Of a DNA stretch of 64,000 nt, positions 7,835 to 17,700 are shown one piece after another. This DNA is from an uncultured Clostridia bacterium. Lineage in GTDB: Bacteria; Bacillota; Clostridia; Christensenellales; DTU072. Each line of letters begins with the position of its first letter. Position 1 is the first letter of the stretch. The position numbers and the translations under genes are program-made. Under the pieces are notes generated by a model. The model was not told the DNA's origin and made no database searches. It saw nothing but the letters and a program-made list of their open reading frames with translations. The stretch covers positions 335,633-399,632 of the forward strand of contig CALVUD010000001.1 of the NCBI GenBank assembly GCA_944363505.1, in the 5' to 3' direction.

Positions 7835-7870
7835 TGTATACTTTATTGATTAATGTTTGTTAATTAATGC

Positions 7871-7901
7871 GCTGTCATTTTTTGTGAGCGGGCGGGATAA
7901 C
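7871..7901 (+). repeat. remnant or start of a third 161-bp repeat
   Basis: CGCTGTCATTTTTTGTGAGC followed by GGGCGGGATAA repeats the linker and first inverted-repeat arm of the upstream copies. The similarity stops at about 7902. Confidence 0.6.
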
Positions 7902-8314
7902 CCATACGTACAGAATTTTGCAGGAGCGAAAGCGCACATTTTTGTGCTATCGTGTACATGTGTCGTTATGAGGGCGCAATTGTAAACTTATCGTACCGGT
8001 AAGTTCCGATCCGAGGTATCCCCCGTATGCACGATTTCACATACGGATATTTATTATATGCCAATTTTCCGTTACGGGAACGCCCTCGGGTGTATCTTTT
8101 CTCTTTCGGGAAGTCTTTTTAATATGTTTTGAAATACTATTTTAACTCATTCTTACGTGAGACCCCGCGCGTGAACGTAATATCGTTCCGTAAAAAATAG
8201 AATACGAACTTTTATTTCCCTTTCGGATATTTCAAACGGTTTCCCCTATCGCAATTTATGTATAGATGTACTTTTACGCATACGAAATTCGGATAGTTTG
8301 AATATTAATCGAAA
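7902..8314. other. non-coding stretch without recognisable gene
   Basis: No convincing open frame or ribosome site on either strand. It contains a 7-bp hairpin CCGTATG/CATACGG (8023-8046) and an imperfect palindrome around ACTTATCGTACCGGTAAGT (7986-8004). It may be a degraded gene or further repeat-related DNA. The T-rich parts look like neutral spacer. Confidence 0.4.
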
Positions 8315-8330
8315 CGCGCCCTGAGGCGCG
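8315..8330 (-). terminator. possible terminator of the GH3-rdgB unit
   Basis: CGCGCC-TCAG-GGCGCG on the minus strand, 48 nt beyond the rdgB stop, followed by TTTCGATT. The U tract is poor. Confidence 0.4.
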
Positions 8331-8378
8331 CTTGAAAATTACGTTTATAGTTTAAAGTATTATCGTATGCTTAAACGT

Positions 8379-8981
8379 TTATACGAGATAACCTTGCCCG
8401 CTCAGCTTTTCCCTCAGATCGGCAAGCGCCCTGGAACGGTGGCTGACGGAGTTCTTCTGTTCGGGAGTGGCAATCCCGAAGCTGATACCCAGATCCTCGG
8501 ACAAAAACAGATTGTCGTAACCGAAGCCTCCCTCGCCCGTTTCTTCGAAAAGAATGGTACCTCGCGTATCTCCCTCTCCGCAGAGCGTCTTGCCGTCGGG
8601 AAAACATATAACGACCGAAGAATGAAAGCTCGCTCCGCGTTTTTCGATCTCTGTCACTCCGCGCATTTCGTACAACAGCTTTTTGCGATTCGATTCGTCG
8701 GTGGCGTGAAAGCCCGAATATCTTGCCGAATACACTCCCGGAGCGCCTCCCAGCGCGTCGACCAACAGCCCCGAATCGTCCGAAAGAGCGGCAAGCCCGG
8801 TGATACGCGCGACCTCGCTCGCCTTTTTCAGCGCGTTGCCGTAAAAAGTGTCGGCGTCCTCCTCGACTTCTATTTCCAAACCCGCTTCCTTCAACGAAAC
8901 TATCTCGAAGCCGTCGCCGAGGATCTCGCGGAATTCTTTCAGTTTATGAGCGTTGTTGGTTGCGGCAACTAATTTTATCAC
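8379..8981 (-). CDS. rdgB: XTP/dITP diphosphatase (HAM1/RdgB family)
   Basis: Hydrolyses non-canonical purine triphosphates (dITP, XTP) to monophosphates, keeping deaminated purines out of nucleic acids. The N-terminus reads MIKLVAATNNAHKLKEF and the family signature ALSDDSGLLVDAL with GVYSARYSG follows; about 200 residues, the usual length. The GTG at 8981 was chosen because GGAAGGAAG lies 4 nt before it and it forms a GTGA overlap with the stop of the GH3 gene. An ATG at 8996 would add five residues but has no better ribosome site. Being coupled to a glycosidase gene is unusual and probably a matter of operon packing. Confidence 0.93.
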   Translation of the reverse strand: MIKLVAATNNAHKLKEFREILGDGFEIVSLKEAGLEIEVEEDADTFYGNALKKASEVARITGLAALSDDSGLLVDALGGAPGVYSARYSGFHATDESNRKKLLYEMRGVTEIEKRGASFHSSVVICFPDGKTLCGEGDTRGTILFEETGEGGFGYDNLFLSEDLGISFGIATPEQKNSVSHRSRALADLREKLSGQGYLV

Positions 8982-11443
8982 GATTCTTCCTTCCATTCCG
9001 GATACAGTTTTCTCTTGGACACGGGCTTACGAATAAATCCCGAGATCAGCTTAAAAATGCCGCGGAAGAATTTCCCGTTAACCAGATCCAACAAACCTTC
9101 CGACGCCCGGTATGTTACGTTACCGTCGCTCATGGCGGAAGTGTTTCTGACGGGCATCTCGAGCGAACCCGCCCGCGTCATCTTGATTTGCGAATAAGGC
9201 ACGTTTTTGGGAAGCAGCAATACCGAAAATCTGAACGCAGCCCACCTGACGAATTTTGCCATGACTCCGTGATTCATCTGTCCGCAACACGTCAGCATCG
9301 TATATTCGCCGCGCTTCGGTTCGACGTATTTTTCGGGTTCGCGTCCCAGTATCGCGACGAAATCGGCTTCGGGGTAATCCTTTAGAGACTTCAGCGAATA
9401 GTATGCGGGTGCGATATTTCTAAGATCCGGGGAAGCGTCTTTACCTTCGACGAATACTTTTCCGGACAGCCTTATATCCTCGGAGGAAGCGCCGACAAGT
9501 ATTTCGAACTCGCCCGTTTCGGCGCGGAAAGCCTTATCGCCCACGTCGTAATACATAAACGCTTCGGGCTCCAATTCAATCTCGACGCGTTTTGTCTCGC
9601 CGGGTTCCAAATAAATTTTATCGAAGCCCTTCAACTGCTTTTCGGGGACGAAAATCGTACTTTCGGTATCCTTAACATAGACTTGCACGACTTCGGCGCC
9701 GGCGCGGTCGCCGGTATTTGTAACGTTGAAATCGACTTTTAAACCTTCGCCTTCCGTCAGCTTGTTTCCGTCCGTTTGCAATTCTGAATATTCAAACGAA
9801 GTGTACGACAGTCCGTGTCCGAACGGGAATGCCACCGCCTTACCCGCCGTTTCGTAATAGCGGTACCCTACGAAAACGCTTTCGCGGTACTCGGCGATTT
9901 CGTTGTCGAAAAATTTGTACATCGGGTTGTCTTCAACCTTATGCGGGAAGGTTTCGGCAAGTTTTCCCGACGGGTTGACGTCTCCGAACACCAGGTCGTA
10001 AACGGCTTCTCCGCCCGCTTCGCCCGTAAGATACACGTTTAAAATGGCGCGAACTTTATCGGAATACGAGGTGTCCGAAGGCGACCCGCCCGTTAAAACT
10101 ACGGCAACGTTGGGATTATAACGCAACACCTCTGTCAGCACCTTCAACTGGGCGCGGGGCAGGAACAGATCTTTTCTGTCGAAAGCCTCCGATTCGAATG
10201 CGTCGGTAAGTCCCAGGAAGAACAACACGGCGTCCTTGCCCTTTACGCTTTCCGCCGCTTCGTTTATCAGCCTGTCGTTCGTCTCGTCCGTCAGAGAATC
10301 GTAGCCTTTCGCATAAACGTAATCCGCGCCGATCTCGTCCAGATAGTCGATAAACGAGGTTTCCTTTAAAGGGCTGAGGCGCGAAGAACCGCTTCCCTGA
10401 GAGCGCAATTTTTTGGCAAGCTCGCCGACGACGGCGATATTCGCGCTTTTATCGAGCGGCAATATTCCGTCGTTTTTCAAAAGAACGGCGCCTTCCGCCG
10501 CAGCGTGCCGCGCAAGCTTGCGGTGCGCTTCGAAATCGGCTTTATAGCCTTTTTTCGCCTGTTTGTTCCGGTGGCATTTGAAAATGACGTCGATCAGTTC
10601 CCTTACGCACTCGTCAAGCGCAGCTTCGTCGAGTTTGCCTTCTTTCACCGCCTTGACTATTTCGCGGTCGGTAACGCCGTTTGCGGTGGGCATCTGAAGA
10701 TTCATTCCCGCGCGGATGCCTTCTACGCGGTCGGTGACGGCACCCCAATCGGAAACTACTATGCCGTCAAAGCCCCATTCGTCTCTTAAAATATCTTTTA
10801 GCAAACGCTTGTTTTCGGCGGCATAAGTGCCGTTTACGCGGTTATAGGAGCACATCACGGTATAAGGTTTCGCCCTCTTTACCGCGCGCTCGAATGCGGA
10901 AAGGTATATCTCCCTTAACGCCCTTTCGTCTATTTCGGACGAGGAGGTCATACGCCTGAATTCCTGGGAATTAGCCGCAAAGTGTTTCAGCGACACGCCT
11001 ACGCCCTCGGACTGGACGCCCTCGATGTATTCGACTGCCATTTCCCCCGCGAGAAAAGGATCCTCCGACATGTATTCGAAGTTCCTGCCGCAGAGCGGAC
11101 TGCGTTTGATGTTTACGCCGGGTCCCAGAAGTACTTCGACCTTCAGTTCCAGACACTCTTCGGCGAGCGCTTGTCCGACCGCCCTCGCCAGTCCTCTGTT
11201 CCACGAAGACGCCAGCGTAACCGCGGGCGGGAAACAGGTTGCGGGATACGCTTCCGCAAACACGTTGCCGAAGCCGGAAAGCTGTTTTTCGCGCCTTACC
11301 CCGTGCGGACCGTCTGAAAGATAAATCGACGGTATCCCCAGCCGTTTTATCGGCGTGGTCTGCCAGCTGGTTATTCCCGAGCAGAGCGCCGCTTTTTCCT
11401 CGAGGGTAAGTTCTTTTATAAGTTTTTCGCAATCAGGTTGCAT
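8978..11443 (-). CDS. glycoside hydrolase family 3 beta-glucosidase, normal domain order
   Basis: A retaining exo-glycosidase of GH3, probably releasing glucose or xylose from short oligosaccharides in the cytoplasm, as no signal peptide is seen. The 821-residue product has the TIM-barrel domain first: GRNFEY at 119-124, KHFA at 153-156 and the nucleophile D232 in GIVVSDWGAV. An alpha/beta sandwich follows (about 340-560), then a fibronectin-III-like domain (about 590-665, QVYVKDTEST) and a 150-residue C-terminal extension of the type found in several Clostridia GH3 enzymes. The ATG at 11443 follows GGAGGGAAT and lies about 40 nt after a good promoter; the open frame extends 53 codons further up but that part contains the promoter. 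The substrate linkage cannot be fixed. Confidence 0.92.
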   Translation of the reverse strand: MQPDCEKLIKELTLEEKAALCSGITSWQTTPIKRLGIPSIYLSDGPHGVRREKQLSGFGNVFAEAYPATCFPPAVTLASSWNRGLARAVGQALAEECLELKVEVLLGPGVNIKRSPLCGRNFEYMSEDPFLAGEMAVEYIEGVQSEGVGVSLKHFAANSQEFRRMTSSSEIDERALREIYLSAFERAVKRAKPYTVMCSYNRVNGTYAAENKRLLKDILRDEWGFDGIVVSDWGAVTDRVEGIRAGMNLQMPTANGVTDREIVKAVKEGKLDEAALDECVRELIDVIFKCHRNKQAKKGYKADFEAHRKLARHAAAEGAVLLKNDGILPLDKSANIAVVGELAKKLRSQGSGSSRLSPLKETSFIDYLDEIGADYVYAKGYDSLTDETNDRLINEAAESVKGKDAVLFFLGLTDAFESEAFDRKDLFLPRAQLKVLTEVLRYNPNVAVVLTGGSPSDTSYSDKVRAILNVYLTGEAGGEAVYDLVFGDVNPSGKLAETFPHKVEDNPMYKFFDNEIAEYRESVFVGYRYYETAGKAVAFPFGHGLSYTSFEYSELQTDGNKLTEGEGLKVDFNVTNTGDRAGAEVVQVYVKDTESTIFVPEKQLKGFDKIYLEPGETKRVEIELEPEAFMYYDVGDKAFRAETGEFEILVGASSEDIRLSGKVFVEGKDASPDLRNIAPAYYSLKSLKDYPEADFVAILGREPEKYVEPKRGEYTMLTCCGQMNHGVMAKFVRWAAFRFSVLLLPKNVPYSQIKMTRAGSLEMPVRNTSAMSDGNVTYRASEGLLDLVNGKFFRGIFKLISGFIRKPVSKRKLYPEWKEES

Positions 11444-11490
11444 ATTCCCTCCGTAATACGGAAAGCGCACTTTATGCGCGCACACTGTGA

Positions 11491-11519
11491 AGTATATCAT
11501 ACCGCGCCTTTTTTGTAAA
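11491..11519 (-). promoter_or_regulatory. sigma-A promoter of the GH3-rdgB operon
   Basis: Minus strand TTTACA (11519-11514), 17 bp, TATACT (11496-11491). The start is expected near 11484. It also rules out the longer upstream start for the GH3 gene. Confidence 0.75.
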
Positions 11520-11621
11520 GGAAACGCCGCAGATTTAAATGTAAATACGATTTTGAACGCTATATGTTGTGGAAATACGAAAAAAATTCGTATATATACC
11601 ACGATATTTTGTGTAATTGGT

Positions 11622-11650
11622 TTGACATTCGCATACGCGGTATATATAAT
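11622..11650 (+). promoter_or_regulatory. consensus sigma-A promoter of guaBA
   Basis: TTGACA (11622-11627), 17 bp, TATAAT (11645-11650): a perfect consensus promoter. Start near 11657, leader about 28 nt with AAGGAG. The leader is too short for a purine or guanine riboswitch. Confidence 0.9.
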
Positions 11651-11669
11651 TGTAAAAAAGTATTTTTAA

Positions 11670-13139
<1,470 letters not shown>

Positions 13140-13148
13140 TTTCGGTTT

Positions 13149-14681
13149 ATGAAAAAGAATATCGTTCTCGTACTCGATTTCGGCGGACAATACAATCAGC
13201 TTATCGTCCGCCGCATACGCGACATGGGAGTTTATTCGGAGCTTATCCCTTACTCCGCGAGCGTGGAAAAGATTCGTTCATACGCTCCTTCGGGTATAAT
13301 TCTGACGGGCGGTCCCAATTCGGTATTCTCAGCGGATTCATTGATTATGGATCCCGAAATTTTGAATCTCGGTATCCCCGTTCTCGGAATATGCTACGGC
13401 GCACAGCTGATCGCGCACCTGAAAGGAGGCATAGTTAAGAGCGCCGCGACAAAGGAATACGGCAAATGTACGATGCGCTCCGTCCCCTCTTTGCTTTTTA
13501 AAGGTATTCCCGAAAGCAGCACGGTGTGGATGTCGCATACCGATTATGTCGAGACCCCTCCCGCGGGATGCAAGGTCATCGCCACGACCGATACCTGTCC
13601 CGTCGCCGCGTTCGAGGACGAATCAGGTCCGGCTTACGGAGTACAGTTCCATCCCGAGGTCGTGCATACCGAATACGGCAACCAGATACTCAGGAATTTC
13701 CTGTACGAAATCTGCCGCGCCGAAGGCGACTGGACGATGAAAAACTTTATCGGCGACATGGTGGACAAGATCCGCAAAAAAGTCGGCGGCAGAAAAGTGC
13801 TTCTCGCCATGAGCGGCGGCGTGGATTCCGCCGTGGCGGCAACTCTCATGCACCGCGCCATAGGCAAGAACCTCGTATGCGTGTTGGTGGATCACGGTCT
13901 GATGCGCAAAGGCGAGGTGGAAGAAGTCGTAAAGGTATTCCGCGACGGACTCGGCATGAATCTGGAGGCGATCGACGCTTCCGACAGATTCCTTTCGCGT
14001 CTGGACGGCGTATCCGACCCCGAAGAAAAACGCAAGATCATAGGCAGCGAATTTATTCGCGTATTCGAAGATTTCGGCAAAAAACTGGGCAAGGTCGATT
14101 TTCTGGCGCAGGGAACGATATATCCCGACGTCATAGAATCGGGTTTCGGCAAAGCCGCGCTGATAAAGTCTCATCACAACGTCGGCGGGCTGCCGAGCGT
14201 TATCGATTTCGACGAGATAATCGAACCTTTGCGCGATCTGTTCAAGGACGAAGTCCGAAAAGTCGGATCGGAACTGGGGCTTGACAAAAAAATCGTCATG
14301 CGTCAGCCCTTCCCCGGACCCGGGCTTGCGGTCAGGGTCATCGGCGCGATAACGCGCAAAAAACTGGATATCCTGCGCGAAGCGGACGCCGTACTGCGCG
14401 AGGAGATCGCCGCTAACGGCTTGGACGGCGAGATATGGCAGTATTTCGCCGTTTTGACGGATATGCGCAGCGTGGGCGTTATGGGAGACATGCGCACCTA
14501 CGATTATACGGTGGCAATCCGCGCCGTAACCAGCGTGGACGCAATGAGCGCCGACTGGGCAAGGATCCCATACGAAGTTCTCGCTAAAATTTCTTCGCGC
14601 ATCGTCAACGAAGTCGCGGGCGTAAACCGCGTAGTTTACGATATAACCTCGAAACCTCCCGCCACCATCGAATGGGAATAA
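13149..14681 (+). CDS. guaA: GMP synthase (glutamine-hydrolysing)
   Basis: Converts XMP to GMP using ATP and glutamine. The 510-residue protein has an N-terminal class I glutaminase (C82 in GICYGAQL; H168 and E170 in FHPEVVHTE), an ATP pyrophosphatase with the PP-loop SGGVDS at 222-227, and the C-terminal dimerisation domain ending in KPPATIEWE. All catalytic residues are present. It is 9 nt downstream of guaB and has only a weak ribosome site (TTTCGGTTT), so translation may depend partly on guaB. A GC-rich terminator follows. Confidence 0.97.
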   Translation: MKKNIVLVLDFGGQYNQLIVRRIRDMGVYSELIPYSASVEKIRSYAPSGIILTGGPNSVFSADSLIMDPEILNLGIPVLGICYGAQLIAHLKGGIVKSAATKEYGKCTMRSVPSLLFKGIPESSTVWMSHTDYVETPPAGCKVIATTDTCPVAAFEDESGPAYGVQFHPEVVHTEYGNQILRNFLYEICRAEGDWTMKNFIGDMVDKIRKKVGGRKVLLAMSGGVDSAVAATLMHRAIGKNLVCVLVDHGLMRKGEVEEVVKVFRDGLGMNLEAIDASDRFLSRLDGVSDPEEKRKIIGSEFIRVFEDFGKKLGKVDFLAQGTIYPDVIESGFGKAALIKSHHNVGGLPSVIDFDEIIEPLRDLFKDEVRKVGSELGLDKKIVMRQPFPGPGLAVRVIGAITRKKLDILREADAVLREEIAANGLDGEIWQYFAVLTDMRSVGVMGDMRTYDYTVAIRAVTSVDAMSADWARIPYEVLAKISSRIVNEVAGVNRVVYDITSKPPATIEWE

Positions 14682-14694
14682 AGCTTTAAAACGC

Positions 14695-14722
14695 CCCGCC
14701 CTTATTGGGCGGGCTTTCTTTT
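14695..14722 (+). terminator. guaBA terminator
   Basis: CCCGCCC-TTATT-GGGCGGG followed by CTTTCTTTTT. Confidence 0.85.
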
Positions 14723-14728
14723 TGCACG

Positions 14729-14755
14729 GAAAAAGCCCGCCATAAAGGCGGGCTT
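14729..14755 (-). terminator. terminator of the large surface-protein gene
   Basis: On the minus strand AAGCCCGCC-TTTAT-GGCGGGCTT ends in a TTTTTCC tract, 20 nt past the stop codon. Confidence 0.8.
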
Positions 14756-14775
14756 CGTTTCGACCTTACTCGGTC

Positions 14776-17700
14776 TTAGTCTTGATAATCGTCCACGTCG
14801 TCGATGTCCTTCTTCTTCGCTTCGAGTTTGCGGTTCAATTCGTTCCTCTTTGCACGTTCTCCGAGGTCGGTGGGCACCTTGCTCTCGACTTTGGTCTTCT
14901 TCAGTTTCTTCTTGACCTTGTCTTTTAGCTTTCTGTAAGTCAACACGACTATAACGGCTATGATGATTACGCCGATCAGCACCGAGCTGACGATGAGCCA
15001 TACCTGCGGATTGACTCCGCCGCCGTCTCCGTCGCCATCGTCCCCGTCGTCGGGATCGTCGTCGGGGTCCTCGGGCGTAGCCTCTTTGACATAACCCGCT
15101 TCGGTGTTAAGCGTGGTACCCGCCTCGACTCTCGCCTGATACTCTGCATATTCCTCGGGCGCTTCGCCGTCGGCGGCTTCGTCCATTTTTTCGATCGTCA
15201 GATTGTCGATCAGCACAATTCCGCTTACGAAGTTCTGGACTCTGTCCGCGTCGCCCTTGGCGTCGTTGGAACCGAGATTGAAGTACAAATACGCCGATAC
15301 CGAAGACGCGCTCGCGTTATGGAAGTAGAACGTATAGGTTTCGTACTCGTTTCCGGTAGTCTGAATCAGAGGCAGAGACTGCCAGTAACCGTTCGAATTG
15401 TCGTACACGAACCTGAACTCGGAGTTCTTCTCGTCGCCCAACGCAAGATATTTGGCTTGGAAAGTAACCTTGTAATAGCTTTCGGAGCTGAACGAGAAGC
15501 TGGAAGCCGACTGATAATACTGACCGCTGGGAGCGGCGATATTCGCCATCATCAGCACCATTCTGTCGTTTGCCTCCGCACCGCTTTGCAGGAACGCTTT
15601 CAGGGTGTCGGTAGTCCAGCCGCTGCCCTCGAAAGCGCTGCCGGCGAGCAGATAATCCACGAAAGCGTTGTCGCCGAAGTGCGAATTTCTGTCGTATACG
15701 CCGTAAAGCGAGGTGGGTTCGTCGTCTTCGCCGGTCTCGGCGGAAGATGAATTATAGTGATCGAAAGACGCCGCGTCATGACCTTGATAAATTTCGTCCT
15801 CGTCGCGTTCGTCGAAGTTGTCGAACGAATCTGTCCTTCTGACGATCACCTTGAAAATATACTCGTTGTCGAAGTAGCTGCCGGTCTCGGGTCTGTCGCT
15901 CAAAACGAACATATCCGAATAATCGACGGTACCCGCGGCTTCGTCTTTGTCGAGTTTGTATTCGCGCGCCGCGAAAAGCGCGTCGATAAGGTCGGCTTCG
16001 TCGACGGTGTTGAAGTCTTCGTCGGTATAAGTTACGCCGTATCCTTCGAGCTCTTTCCTCAGATCGTCTTTCGTCAGATCGTTAACGTTCTTTACTCCGT
16101 AAACAAGCATGTTGTAAGTGCTTTCGTCAATGCTGGTCAAATACACGTCGTCGAAGTATACCGTGCCGCTGGAAAGTCCGTAAGAAACTTTTGTGGCGTC
16201 GTCGCCCGAGCCGAGAGCGCGGGTGTTTTCGGCATATTTGTTACCCAGGAAAAGTTCTATCTTGGCGCTGACGGAGCTCATTCCCGTCGAAATATACAGA
16301 TCGAAGCGTTTCCATACGTCGCCCGTATTGATGTTGACGTAGCCTTCGTATCTGCCGTTGTTTTCCTCGTCATATCCGAAGTATCCCGTATTGATGCTGA
16401 GCGCGTTTGCGGTGTTCTGAAGCGTTACCGAAGCGAGCGCGTCCCCTACGGTCTTGACCCATACGCTGAGTCTGTAATAGGAATTTGCGCTGAAGCTGGT
16501 GGAAGTGCTCTGATATCCCGCATAGGTTTCGTACTCGGACGAGATCATCAGGAGATTTTCGGAAGCGGTGGAACGGTAAGGATGCTCTATCGCGGAGGAA
16601 GCGTCTCCGGAATAAATGTTCTCGATGACCTTTACGCCTCCAACCTGATAGTTTTTATAGTTCACGATACCCATTTCCAAAGAACCGAAAACCGAAGCGT
16701 TTCCGTCGGTGATCTCATTGGGCTGGGTCTGAGAACCCGAACCGGTACCCACGTCTCCGGTATCCGCGGTACGCACGGTCGAGGCGGGAGATATATAGAT
16801 CTTGCCGTCCACTACCGCTATCGCGCGGACATAGAAGCCCTTATTGGAAACGGGAATGTCGTAAGTATAGTTGAGGTCGCCTTCGTCGTCCGCCGTAACG
16901 GAATCCGCCGCAATATAGCCAACTACCACGCCGTCTCTTTCGGTGCCGTCCTCGTCGACGAAATCGTTCATGAAGATATAATAGCCCGTTACCTCGGGAT
17001 TTACGCCCGTCCATTTCAGGTCGCCCGCCGATTCGGTTACCGTGGGCGCGGTCAGGGGGCTGACGGGAGTGGAATCCGTCCACGAACCGGGATCGGCAAC
17101 GCCTATCAGATTGCCTTCCGCGTCAAACAGCTCGTCGTAAACGTCGTCCTCGTAGTTATCGGTGGAGATGCTCGAGAAGTCGCCGTTCGAGACGGAACCG
17201 TAAGAAGTGCTGGACGCAAGCGAGACCTTCTTTAAATAGGTACCCGTGGAAGCGTCGTTGTATTCGGAATAGGTAACTTCGCCTAATGTGAACGCAGTCA
17301 GGTAAATAGTGCCTTTAGCGTGGTTGTCGGGAGTGAAGATGTCGCCCGAGCCGAACGTTACGACGATATACAGGTCGTTGGAATCGGTCGCGCCCGCGCG
17401 GAACAATATGGATATCTCGGTCCAGTCGTCGAGCTGTCCTATACCCGTAACGCTTGCGGAGGAATTCACCGCGGCGTCGGTCTCGGCGTCATAAACGGAA
17501 ACGCCGAACGTCGAATCGACCAGATCTTCCGTCTTGACCCACATGGACAGCCTATAGAAGTGGTTGGGCTTTATAGTCATGAAACGGGCTTCTCCCGAAC
17601 CCTCGTCCACGGCAGCGGGCTTAAAGTAAAGCGTCGAAGCGGTGTAATCGAAGTGACGTATCATTACCACGTTGAATTCGTCGCCGCCCACGCTGAACGC

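Noticed and set aside
7461-7849. Two plus-strand frames giving RLKPDEGTLPHYSPFIP-type peptides
   Set aside because: They lie inside the 161-bp repeats, shift frame relation between copies and have no ribosome site. The repeat is better read as non-coding structure.
7471-7901. CRISPR-like array
   Set aside because: Units are 161 bp with related linkers, only two full copies, and the only differences are in a loop. There are no short repeats with unique spacers and no cas genes.
11444-11602. N-terminal extension of 53 residues for the GH3 gene
   Set aside because: The region contains the promoter, and the ATG at 11443 has a strong ribosome site and matches the family N-terminus.
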